From Diogma glabrata (Eukaryota > Arthropoda > Insecta > Diptera > Cylindrotomidae): a DNA stretch of 64,000 bases. The notes beneath the pieces were generated by a model. That model had not been told where the DNA came from and searched no databases. It was given only the letters and a program-made list of their open reading frames with translations. Location of the stretch: the NCBI GenBank assembly GCA_963693315.1, contig OY856188.1:219427789-219491788 (forward strand), written 5' to 3'. Shown here one piece after another: positions 10,660-21,380 of this stretch. The translations under genes and the position numbers were made by a program. How positions within the stretch are numbered: position 1 is the first letter of the stretch; the number at the start of each line of letters is the position of its first letter.

Positions 10660-13600
10660 AATAAGTAGTTCGCAAAAAGTAGTTTAACATTTTCTAAAAC
10701 TAGAAAGTGCCCGCACGGCGATGCCCAGCTTTCCAAATAAGTGGTTAGATACTGTTTTTTGTTGGTGCAAATTCTCTCATATCTTTTTTTGTTGTCATTT
10801 AATTTAATTTGTTTTATTAGTTTTATAAAAATGTTGAAAAAAATGTAATATTGGTATCATTTGGCAGTCAGCAAGAGCAATTAGGTAAAGGTCTCTAAAA
10901 TTAAAACACATTAGTACACACAAATGGTTTACACAACAACTTTTATAAATAGTTCGCAAAATATAGAATTTAGAAAAAGGTTAAAATTTTATTTAAAAGA
11001 TTTAATTCAAAGAATTTAATGTTTCGCGATAATCCGCTTAATATGCGTGTCGCGAAAATTAGGTGAACGTCCAAAACATTCGTTTGTCGGGTGTTACAAT
11101 TGTCAATGACTTACTCTGGAACCATCATACTTGCAATACAAAATAGGCACACCGCACAGTGGTGCAATTGGTTTAGCGTTACATTTCATGTTGACTAACT
11201 TCATTTATCAATCCTTCCAGATTATGTGCTGAGATTATGTGCTGATAGCGCACACAGGCAGACAAAGACTTTATTTTATTATTATAGAAGATAGATGACA
11301 AGTTTCATCCAACTTTTTATAAGATAATATGACTTTTGTAATAATAAATTGATGAATTCTTTTTAATTTTCATCTAAAATTATGTACCGAAAAAAATTTT
11401 TTTGTGAAGGTTAATGAAAATATTCACAAAAACAAACTGGCACTTTAAATAATTATTTTTAGTGATTCCAAAAAATTATTATATTTATTTAATATATTTT
11501 ATTTGTCATTTTCTCATGCTGGGACTACTAGTATTTAAATTTATTGTTTATAATATTAAGAAAATTGTGGAAAAATATCATTATTTTTTGCATGTAAGGC
11601 AAATATTTAAATTTTTTAAATTCTGATATTTTTTTTTCTTTTAAATTGTATCGGAAAAATGGTGACAAACTGGTCGTCTCATTTACAAATGCAATCACAC
11701 ACATACATTCATAAAAAAATTCATAACGTATTAGAAGATCCTATAAGTCATGGATCAAATATTTTTGTATTAATTCCTGAAAGTTCTATGCACATTTTGT
11801 ATACATGTTTACAAGATTTAAAAATGTTAAATTAAAACAAATAGGTATAACAACAGTAGCACTCAAATACTTTTAAACTTCAACTTAATTTAAAATATAC
11901 ACTAGAATATTTAAAAAAAACATAAAAATTATTAAAACGCCGGAAATGTGCATTGACTCGTGCACCATGCACAGAATGTTTGTCGGGCTATATACCAAAC
12001 CTCATCTTTCTAATATTCAACATTCTGAAAGTAAGAACTGAGAACGTGCAGATATAGCAATATGATACCAAACAACATAAAAAACATGTGCCGCTGTATG
12101 CCAAAATATGATTTACAAATATATGAACATGTTCCGTTTATTTATCAGAAAAAGCTCTGACAAAACCAATGCAAATCCTACTTAATACCTTTTCAATTAT
12201 GTTCTCAAGATAACTTCACTTTAATTCACAACAATGCATAACTTCAAGTCAGTGAGTTGTTTACAGAAAACTTTTGTTATTTCTAACATTACTTTGTTTA
12301 TACTTCATCTTCCATGTTCTGGATAGATAGATAACGTTTAATATTTGCTTTCTAAATCTTTTATTTTTCCTTCCATTATGATATGTACTTTATTTTCTTT
12401 TCTCTGAACGTATCGGGACTCTGTATACAGGAAAATTTGATTTGTTATGCTTTCAATATATCTGTCTTCTTTTATATTATTTCAGCAAACACAAAAAAAA
12501 TGTACATTGTAGCTAACAGATTAAAAGCACACAACTTTTATGAAACCAAAATACAAAGTTAAAAGCAACACAAAATGACGTTGAACTTTTTTCGTACAGT
12601 TTTTTTTGTGTTAGCTTTTTATTTTAACTTCTTGTTTGGAGGATTTTTTTATGCTATTGTTATATACAATTAATTAAATCCATTAGTGGACAAAAGTTTT
12701 GAAGGATTTGTTTTTCTTCAAGATTTTTTCCAGCAGTTTGAACTTATGTTTTATTTTTTGTGATTTGCTCTTAAATATAAAAGAGAACTTTAATTTTCTG
12801 AAGTACTTTAATGGATGAATTCGGTTGAGTGTTTGTTTACTTTACTTTCATGAGTTTAATTTTAACATAATAGAAAAGGGGGTGTGAAATGGTTTTGCTT
12901 CAATACAACATAGCAACCAACTTACAATTTATCCTAAATTGTTTTTGTCACAATGATAAAAAAAAGTTCTACAATTTTGTATAACTTAAACGTACGTTGT
13001 CTTGTAATTACAATATTTCTTTTTCACTTATCAAATTTCAAGTGTATACCCGAAATTTTATCCGAAAACTTTTCTGATCCACCATAAAAAAACATAACAA
13101 AACAAAAATAAAGTAAGCATCATAATTTCATGTTAAAGTGCTCTTTGTCTTCTTTAAGAAAACATTCAACATAAATTTATTTCTCACTGTTTCCACACAA
13201 AAAAGAAATGAAATAAATTTATTTTCTTAGAAATAAAACATAAAAAAAACTGAAATTTGATAACATAAATTTTATTTTTTATTTTTTCTCAATGTATTCA
13301 ATTCTCTTGATTCAATTTTCATTTTTTTGTTCGCTGAAAAATTCTTTATCAAGAGTATAACTGAACACAACAACAATAAAAAAAAGAAAACTAAATAAAA
13401 TTGAAAATTTCCTTCCTGGATAAATACATATTAAAGTAAAATGAATACATGTGAAAATTAAATTTTCGTATCTCTCGCAAATAATTTACATTTTCTTTTT
13501 GTTTTCGTATTATATACGGTTTTTTTTCTTTCGAAAATTGAAACTGTGAGACAAATGAAATTGGAATATTAACGCTAAAGGAAAATAGAAAAAGTGTTAA

Positions 13601-14115
13601 AAGAAATTTCATAAATAAAAAATTGTTATTAGATCAATGAGATGTGACAAAGTAGAAAACGGAAATTGTTACTTGTGATCAACAGAATGTCAAAATATTT
13701 AAATTATTTGTAGATAAATGCGGTGTTCATTGTTTTGATTTGGTTTGAAGAGATGTAGTGGTATTTAATGATTTATCTTAGGGTGTCAAATTTGAAATGG
13801 GAATGTTGATAAATATTTTATTTTTAATGTTTTATTTTAATTCTATGTTTGAAGAGGATTTTGATATGAAAAAAAAAAGGTAAATGTTTTATAAAAATAA
13901 TTTTATCAACCTCAAAATAAATGTTACGACATTGATAACGGATTGATGATGGATGTTAAGTAGATACTCAACAAGCTAACCTTTCAAATTTCTAATCTAT
14001 TTGGGATTAAGCTTGTTTCGCTTATATGTATTATTCTATTCGATAAAATGTTGAATTGCCCTTTTGGAAAAAGATTGAACAGTCGAATTTAGGAAATTTT
14101 CGTTAGAACAAAGAA
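10660..14115. other. Intron sequence, mostly without recognised features
   Basis: This is AT-rich intron sequence with many homopolymer runs. It holds one short diverged LINE family A fragment at about 11060-11129. A stretch near 11160 looks slightly like a tRNA A box but has no matching B box. Open stretches such as 13391-13612 are low-complexity and I do not call them genes. Confidence 0.5.
11060..11129 (+). mobile_element. Short diverged fragment of LINE family A
   Basis: GGTGAACGTCCAAAACATTC through CTCTGGAACCATCAT aligns with 39992-40056 of the near-complete copy (the LLGVTVSNDLLWNDH segment after the RT domain) with several substitutions. It is an old fragment. Confidence 0.65.
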
Positions 14116-14204
14116 AAGTCCAAGCGGCACGTATATCCGCTAGAAATAGGTAGATTTCGAGATCAGACAGTTTTGTGTGCCAGTAGAATCTGATGTATCA
14201 GATT
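14116..14204. repeat. Dispersed ~88-bp repeat, copy 2
   Basis: This matches 9104-9190 in the same orientation, with a few indels and substitutions. A degraded RTE-like fragment starts about 110 bp later, but I cannot show that the two belong together. Confidence 0.6.
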
Positions 14205-14319
14205 AGTTTAAACAACACAAACTAATTTAAAACAGATATCGAAGAAATTTTAAAAAGAAAATTAGCTACATATAAGCAAAACTATATCTATCCAATTTTG
14301 CAACAAACTAATATCAAAT

Positions 14320-14720
14320 CTTATACCATTCCACAGGACTGGACTTATACCATTCCACAGGACTGGAACGCTATAATGACACCAATTAGAGATATCACTC
14401 TTCTATGCACAGCATATAACATCTTTTCATATCAGCCAAAATCAACTTTTGCAACCAACTTTTGCTGAACAACAGTTAGAAGAACAGTAGTGTGTTTTCC
14501 GTAAAAGTCGATTACCGTAGCACTTTTTTCTAAAAAAAAATTTTGAAAAAATTTCAACAGTTCATACCTGTCTGACAACTCCTCATTGACTTCTATTAAG
14601 CCAACGAATCTCAAACGAGAAACGCAATGGGTTGCTCCGGTTTCAATAGGATGCCCTGTCAGCTGGTTTCACTATGAATCAATGCTGTCTACGAGTGTAA
14701 AATCGCATATCAAAAGTTTT
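14320..14720 (+). pseudogene. Degraded fragment of the RTE-type LINE (family B)
   Basis: Several blocks align with the RT region of the element at 50900-54226: CCACAGGACTGGAAC and GCACAGCATATAA (compare 52857-52964), TTTTGCTGAACAAC (compare 52998) and AATGCTGT.TACGAGT (compare 53249-53265). A 23-24-bp unit ending ATTCCACAGGACTGGA is duplicated in tandem at 14320-14366. It is frameshifted throughout and clearly older than the 51-54 kb copy. Confidence 0.6.
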
Positions 14721-14929
14721 TACAGCTAATTTTGGCTTAAAAAAGGTTATCCTAACTGGCTGGCCTCTTTTTAGTCTGATCTTGCATATTACACGCTTAA
14801 AAAGAAAATGCCCTCTAACAATAATGCTGTGTTAACAATATCACTTGTATATCCAGATTAACCGGTATACTGTTTATACTTTGATGATCACTAATGATCT
14901 TTGACATCAATTATTTCTACTTTTTCAAT

Positions 14930-15115
14930 TATGATACAGAAAGCATCAATTTTATTTCATAAAGCATTAAATGTGATTCAGAATAATCAATTGTAATTCA
15001 GATTAAACAGTTGTTATTCAGAAAGTATTAATTGTAATTCAGATTAGTCATTTGCAATTCAGAAAACATCAATCGTTATTAAGAAAACGTTAATTTTGAA
15101 TCAGACAGCAATTTG
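14930..15115. repeat. Imperfect tandem repeat, period ~20-25 bp
   Basis: A unit close to AATTGTAATTCAGA recurs about eight times with variable spacing (for example TGTGATTCAGAA, TGTAATTCAGAT, TGCAATTCAGAA). It is non-coding. Confidence 0.6.
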
Positions 15116-15320
15116 CTAAATTTTCTCATACCTGTTTTTACATTGCAAAAAAAATATGCATATATTACTTAAAATCGGGGTAATATAAACATAAAACTAA
15201 GTTCAATTTCAGCTTACATAGCAATAAGCTAAATCAACCAAAATTTAGTACTAAAATTAACTATGCTAGGCTCTCTGCTTAAAACAACGGTAATTTTAAC
15301 AAAGTGCTAAACAAAATCAA

Positions 15321-16156
15321 TATTTTTTTTTTTTTTTTAATAAAATGTGTTGTGTAATAGGGTTTAGAATATGTGTCACAATAACACATAAATACCTTTT
15401 AAGACCTAGGTCTAGACCTGGGTCCCACAACAACTGGCGTTCTAAGGTGTAGATTAACGCTTTTTTTAAACATCTGTGGGTTGAAGCCACCTGAGACTAA
15501 GTGTTCCGGCAAACTATTCCATTTGTACGCAGTTCGGACAAAGAAGTCTCTCTGCGATCTGCCAGTATGACAGCGCGGGATCTTTACCGTTTCACCGGTT
15601 GCGGCAGCCGATTGCCGAGTGGAACGGGGGTAAAAATAAGTTTGAGGCATGATGCCGCTGATTTCATCTGAGCACTGCTGATGACGATATTTGTAAAAAA
15701 CAACGAGGTCAGCAACAGTGCGACGATGTTGTAGGGAGTCAAGTTTTGATGTCAAAGGTCGATCACCCACAATTCGTATAGCTCGCTTTTGAACAGAGTC
15801 CAAGAGGGCCAAGATGGAAACAGAGGCAGCACCCCAAACTTGACAGCAGTACTCCATACAGAGACGAATATAGGACTTATAAACATGGAGCAATTGGTAT
15901 GGAGTGAAAAATTTTTTGCTTCTATTTAGGAGGCCGAGTTTTTTGGACGCGCTTTTTGCCATCGCCATTACATGATCGTTCCAGAGTAGGTCATTTGAAA
16001 CTGTGACACCCAATAAACGAATGTTTTTACATTCACCTATTGGTTCATCACACATACTAAATAAAATATCTTTGGGGAACTCGGTCTTTAATCTGGAAAC
16101 AATCAACAGCTGTGTTTTGGTAGAGTTGAAATTGACAAGGTTTTGGTTACCCCAGT
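15321..16156 (-). mobile_element. LINE family A copy B, 3' segment (split by a gypsy element)
   Basis: This is the 3' part of a minus-strand, near full-length LINE whose 5' part lies at 26163-28959. It ends in a run of T at 15323-15338, the poly-A tail. The left edge of the gypsy insertion is at 16156/16157. The last four bases before it, CAGT (16153-16156), are repeated at 26163-26166. The intact counterpart at 39864-39890 runs straight through this point. Confidence 0.92.
15399..16106 (-). pseudogene. LINE family A, C-terminal part of reverse transcriptase protein
   Basis: This is the C-terminal 236 residues of a CR1/Jockey-group LINE protein. It contains IRLLGVTVSNDLLWNDHV, LLHVYKSYIRLCMEYCCQVW and DSVQKRAIRIV, the post-RT thumb/connection motifs of this group. 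It ends in a basic RSRPRS tail. The frame is open from 16106 to the stop at 15399, and it even reads KTEFPKD where the copy at 40 kb has a stop. It is separated from its own RT domain by the 10-kb gypsy insertion, so the copy is inactive. Confidence 0.85.
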
Positions 16157-18078
16157 TGTAACGATCTGATTATTGTTCATGATCACACAAATGGTTATCT
16201 TGAATGATAACACACATCGAACATTGTATTTTTTTTATCGTTAACAGAAATCTCTAAATTAGACTGGATGGTGGGCAGCACATTTCCTGGCTAGATTACA
16301 GTCGCTGAGGTGGGTTCTTTCCACCGTCCAATTTAGAGCTTGAAAGTGCTGCTAATCTAAAAGCTAAAACCAGATTTGGTGAAAAAAAAAAATGTTGTAA
16401 TCAAAAAGACATATCCCTCTCAAAATAAAACATGGTTGATGCTACACAAAATCACAAAAAGAAATCCATCTTACTGGGTCCACTAAGCACTTACCTCTGA
16501 TTGATGTTCAGCCAATTGAGTGATCTGATCTTAATGATCACCCAAACATACCCTCCCATTACCAATATTGATTTTCCTAGTAGAGGAAAACCCCTGACTG
16601 CAATGGAACTTTGAATAACCTAAATCACTTAAATATTTAGTACATTTTTCCACTCATTTCACTTAATGAATAAAATCTACCGTTGACTTCAACGTAAACA
16701 TATCAAAAAAAAATCTATGCCGAGAAGAAGAAAATTTCACCAAAAATTACGACCCACCGGCTGAACAAAAACATATGCAAGTAATATATATAAAAAATTT
16801 ATTCAAAACAATGTGTTTGTTTATAGTATGTACTTTGATAATTATAACATCAAAACATCAATTCCGTTTTAGCGTAAGTAAATAAATTAGTAAATATATC
16901 GTGACTCATCCATAAAAATATGTATATACAAGAACATATATCAAGCAAATAAATAAGTAAATGAATAAATAAATTAATAAATATATAAGTTAATAAAAAG
17001 ATAAGTCAATAAATAAGTAAATTAATATATAAGTAAAGGATTATACGTGCGCATGCTTTAAAAAAAAAATAATTATAATTTTAAGAAAAAAAACTTTTGA
17101 GACCATGGTCTGATTTCCTTAACACTAATATAGAATACAGTTTTTTTTTTTAGCGACCTATGACAAAACAGGATTCCTTAAAACTAGCGCTTATATAACT
17201 TATAAATAATAAAACAAATTTTATTAACACCAAACTCCTATACTCTGATTTTACTTCCAATTAGATTTAATTTTTAGTTTTAGGTTTTCTATCACAGACT
17301 GTATAATTATTTTTGATCTTAAATCATGCAGCAATAACCATACGTTATATAATGGAGTAGCCGCTATGATACAGTTGCTTCTTCTTTTAACGTAACGGTT
17401 AATAGGTATATAAGCCTTCTCGAATTTTTGTAAAGAAAAATACTTGTATAAAAAATAAATGTTGCTTTTTTAATTGCCAAGAAGCACCGTGTATTCAATG
17501 GATATTCGTTTATCTATCCCGATTCTATTTAAAACTTATTTTATTACTTACAATTGGTTTAAGTTAAGTTTGTTGTTTATGGTCGTCACGCTTCACGTAT
17601 GCTTCTAGTAAAAATATTAAAAACACCAGTTTAGAGGAAAGCAAACTAGCCAAAGGATTTTAATTTTTCTAACAATCAGCGAATGTACATACCTTGGGCA
17701 ATTTTTAATTCACAAACACTTTGTTTGAAACAAATAATCAAAGTTTCCAACAGAAAAAATTATAAACTTTAAACTTTCCACTTAAGTTAATAATTGTTAA
17801 ACCACGACCACCTTTGAGAATAGACTGATTATTTAATTTAAGTGAACAATGATGGTTATCGAAAATTTTTAATTATCTCGAGTTGAGTTTGATTAAGTTG
17901 AAAAACTCGACTCTACAGTTATTATAAAATGAAGCAATCATATGTTTTTGTTCAACCGATGGATTTGATATAGTGCGTAAATGTAAATATTATTATTGAT
18001 AAATGTAAAGTTGGCAAAGCGAATAAAAAAAAATACAAATTTAAATTTAGGGGTTTTGGTAGACATACAAATGTTACA
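16157..18078 (-). repeat. Gypsy 3' LTR
   Basis: This begins TGTAAC and ends GTTACA on either strand and is 1922 bp. It aligns without gaps with 24241-26162. The only mismatch I noticed is A at 16468 against T at 24552. Inside are AATAAATAAGTAAATGAATA-type tetranucleotide runs. A G-rich tract GGGGTGGG at 18092-18099 (minus strand) lies just inside and may be a weak polypurine tract. Confidence 0.95.
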
Positions 18079-18215
18079 CTCGTGGGAACGACCCACCCCA
18101 TGAGAGAGGTCTCAAACGCCGGGCATTGATATTAAATATTGCTTAAGTGCAAAAATAGAAATCTTCCTACTCTTACCCTTACTAAGTGTAGGTGTAAATA
18201 CAAACTATAGCTCTG

Positions 18216-21200
18216 TCACCGAATATCCTTAGCGTGGTATATTCCCAATGATTTACCAGAATCGTTTACCATTTCATAAGAAACGTTGCCAAGTTTCCTT
18301 AAAACTGTTGCAGGTATGAACTTCATTGCTAATTTGCCAGAGAAGTGGTTTGCAGCATTACTTTGGACGAAATTCCGAATAAACACCTTTTCGCCTACTT
18401 TGAAATTTCTTGCCCTCGCCCGAAGATTATATTGTATGCTATTTTGTTCATGTGCCCTTTTTAACTGGGCTAAAACTACCTTTTGAGCAACGGTTAAGCG
18501 GTCAGCATTATCGGATATGTATAAGTGGTTGTCCTGAAGACTTTCCAAATCCTTCAGCAGCGCATATGTTGAACCATGAAGTATTTTGTGTTGTCCAAAG
18601 ACTAGATAATGCGGAGAAAATGTGGTTGATAGATGAACTGTATGACGTAGAGCACCAGCGATTTCATCCACATGTAGATCCCAACACTGATGATCATCTC
18701 TTAAGTAACATCTCACTGCTGAAAGAATTGATCTATTAACTCTTTCAGAAGTATTTGCTTGTGGTGAGTATTTTGGAGTTAGTTCGTGCCTTATACCGTA
18801 CTTCGACATTAAATCTTTAAACGATCCTGAGACGAATTGTGGTCCATTGTCAGAGAGTATCGCTTCCGGCACTCCAAACAGATGAAAAACTTTATTCTCT
18901 AAACATTCAGTCACCTTTGACGTAGTTGCAGACCTAAATGCGTAGAGAAGTGGAAATCGGCTATATTGGTCGAGAACGATGAACAAATGTGTGCTTCCAT
19001 TTTTAGTTCTTGGATACGGACCAAGAAAGTCGATGAAGAGTCTTTGAAATGGCCTGTAGACTTCAATTTGTTTACCCATTTCAGGTCTTGTGGAAAAATT
19101 CACTGCTTTGCTACATTTACAGGTTTTGCAGTTGGCAATATAATCCTTAGTTTGAGATATCATAGATGGCCAAAAATAATAACGCTTCAAAAGTTCGGTC
19201 GTTTTTGCAACTCCTTGATGTGCAGCCGATGGAGGATTATGTGCTCTCTTAATTAGTTCATGGGTTATGGATTCAGGAACCACTAGTTTCCAGTCCGGTA
19301 TATCAGTTTCAGAATCCTGTGTTGCATGTACATATATCCGTCCCTGAATCACCTTGAAGGATCCGGTAGCTTGACTATTTTGCTGTATGGCAGTTATTCT
19401 ATCTAAATATTCTTGGTCAGTAAACGCAGTAGAGTTCAAATCTAGATATAAAATTTCATCATCGTCTGGCTCAAGTGCATCAACATTAACTCTTGATAAA
19501 CTATCCGGAACTACGTTTAAAGTGCCTTTCCTGTATTCAATTTTGAAGCCAAATGCCTGAAGTTTTATAGACCATCGTGCTAGCCGACCAGACAGCTCTT
19601 TTTGTTCCATCAACCATCGTAAACTGGAGTGATCAGTTATGATTGTGAAGGGGTATCCTTCAATGTAAGGTCTAAATTTTTTAACGCTCATCACCGCTGC
19701 TAGACACTCCAATTCTGTAATACTGTAATTTTTTTGTGCTTTATTCAGTTTATGAGATATAAAAGCGATAGGATGCTCTTCACCATCATTTGTTTTCTGA
19801 AATAGAACACTTCCAATACCTGTTGAGGATGCATCACACTGTACGTAAAAATGTTTCGTGAAGTCTGGGTTTACCAGAACTGGTGCTGTTATGAGTGCTC
19901 TTTTGAGTTCTTGAAACGCGTTTTGAGAATCTGTGTTCCAAACTTGCTTGGATCCTTTTTTCAACAGATCACTAATCGGTGCTGTAACGGTAGAATAATT
20001 TTGAATAAAACGTCGGTACCAGCCGGTCATTCCCAGAAACCGCCTTATTTGTTTGGGTGTTTTAGGAATAGGGTATTCCTCTATAGCGCGAACTTTCTCG
20101 GGATCTACTCTGAGGCATCCCTCACCAATCACATAACCGAGATACTTTGTCTCCTTCAAAGCAAATTTACTTTTTTCCACATTTATGGTTAGATTTGCTG
20201 ACCTTAGTAATCTAGCCACTTCAGATAAAAGTGATGCATGTTCAGCGAACGTTTCTGCGACAACAAGTAAGTCGTCAAGGTAGACAAAGACCCGATCATG
20301 TAACTGGTGAGGTATAACCTTATGCATAAGCCGGCACATTGTTTGAGCTGCATTACACAACCCAAACGGCATAACGGTAAATTGGTAGAGAGGTCGTCCT
20401 GGGACAGTAAACGCTGTCTTATCTCTTGATGAGGGATCAAGGGGGATTTGCCAAAAGGCATCCTTAAGGTCAATCGAACTTATATAGCGAGTTTTATCAA
20501 GACGACCCAACAACCCTTCAATTATTGGTAGAGGATACGCGTCCTTTACTGTCACTGCGTTTACTTGTCTTGCGTCAAGACATAGACGAACCTTCCCGTT
20601 CAGTTTTTTTACTATTGTGACTGGTGATGACCAAGAACTGGTGCTTTCCTCTATGACATTTAAGGACAACATTCGGTCTAGTTCTCGGTATATATCTTGT
20701 TGAACTTTCGGTGATACGGGGTAATACCGTTGTTTTACTGGACTAGCTTGTCCTACGTCTATCTTGTGGGACAGAAGCTGCGTTCTTCCTAAGCCTAATC
20801 TTTCACACGATGGGAACTGTTTAAGAATATCTGCTAAGATAGTTTGTTGTTCATTAGTAAGGATATGTTTTTTATCATCATTCATGATATCTGGTTGTAA
20901 ATATTTATGATCAAGTTCGTTTACTATTAAGGGTACTAGCCCAAAGAGGTTCCAAAAATCAATGCCTAAATACAATGTTTGGGTTAAATTTGGAGCAACG
21001 TGGAAGCGCATCTTCCTTGTTTTACCACCATAGGAAACATTGGTTATTACATGACCTAAAATTGCTTGTTTCTCACCACTAGCAGTTGATAAGGATGTTG
21101 GCAAGCTATGCATTTGAATTTTATTGTCTTGTAGGAACTGTTCCGATCCGTACCCTAACACTGAAATGTTCGCGCCGCTGTCTAAAAGACCCCTATAAGG

Positions 21201-21380
21201 AATACCATTTATAAGGATTGTAGCATATGGCCTTGAATCTTCATTTTTTGACAAACATGATTCCGCAATAATTTTTTTAATCTCTCTGCGGGTTTTAAAA
21301 TAACGAAGAGAACGGTTAAGAGAAGAAAGTTGGCAGCGGGGTTGCGAGTAATTTAGGTTGTCTGATATATCAGTTAACAT
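18216..21380 (-). CDS. pol: Gypsy pol: protease, reverse transcriptase, RNase H, integrase
   Basis: This 1054-residue polyprotein copies the element RNA into DNA and integrates it. Domains in order: aspartic protease with LLDSGAN (D67), reverse transcriptase with FVYLDD (aspartates near 369-370), RNase H with QCDASSTG (D516), TELE (E556/E558) and TDHSS (D583), then integrase with an HHCC zinc finger (H714, H721, C751, C754) and the catalytic triad D784, D844, E879. The C-terminal part has a GPY/F-like SH3 region (KVGEKVFIR) and no chromodomain. The ATG at 21378-21380 overlaps the gag stop (ATGTTAA) and lies in the -1 frame relative to gag. Expression could be by -1 frameshifting or reinitiation. 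There are no stops or frameshifts, so the protein appears intact. Confidence 0.95.
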   Translation of the reverse strand: MLTDISDNLNYSQPRCQLSSLNRSLRYFKTRREIKKIIAESCLSKNEDSRPYATILINGIPYRGLLDSGANISVLGYGSEQFLQDNKIQMHSLPTSLSTASGEKQAILGHVITNVSYGGKTRKMRFHVAPNLTQTLYLGIDFWNLFGLVPLIVNELDHKYLQPDIMNDDKKHILTNEQQTILADILKQFPSCERLGLGRTQLLSHKIDVGQASPVKQRYYPVSPKVQQDIYRELDRMLSLNVIEESTSSWSSPVTIVKKLNGKVRLCLDARQVNAVTVKDAYPLPIIEGLLGRLDKTRYISSIDLKDAFWQIPLDPSSRDKTAFTVPGRPLYQFTVMPFGLCNAAQTMCRLMHKVIPHQLHDRVFVYLDDLLVVAETFAEHASLLSEVARLLRSANLTINVEKSKFALKETKYLGYVIGEGCLRVDPEKVRAIEEYPIPKTPKQIRRFLGMTGWYRRFIQNYSTVTAPISDLLKKGSKQVWNTDSQNAFQELKRALITAPVLVNPDFTKHFYVQCDASSTGIGSVLFQKTNDGEEHPIAFISHKLNKAQKNYSITELECLAAVMSVKKFRPYIEGYPFTIITDHSSLRWLMEQKELSGRLARWSIKLQAFGFKIEYRKGTLNVVPDSLSRVNVDALEPDDDEILYLDLNSTAFTDQEYLDRITAIQQNSQATGSFKVIQGRIYVHATQDSETDIPDWKLVVPESITHELIKRAHNPPSAAHQGVAKTTELLKRYYFWPSMISQTKDYIANCKTCKCSKAVNFSTRPEMGKQIEVYRPFQRLFIDFLGPYPRTKNGSTHLFIVLDQYSRFPLLYAFRSATTSKVTECLENKVFHLFGVPEAILSDNGPQFVSGSFKDLMSKYGIRHELTPKYSPQANTSERVNRSILSAVRCYLRDDHQCWDLHVDEIAGALRHTVHLSTTFSPHYLVFGQHKILHGSTYALLKDLESLQDNHLYISDNADRLTVAQKVVLAQLKRAHEQNSIQYNLRARARNFKVGEKVFIRNFVQSNAANHFSGKLAMKFIPATVLRKLGNVSYEMVNDSGKSLGIYHAKDIR

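Noticed and set aside
11155..11230. tRNA-like A box (GTGGTGCAATTGGTTTAGCG) as a possible SINE
   Set aside because: No convincing B box (GGTTCGAATCC type) or tail follows at the required distance.
18286..20192. Several plus-strand open frames of 66-113 codons
   Set aside because: They lie opposite the intact gypsy pol frame, show no motifs and are shadows of it.
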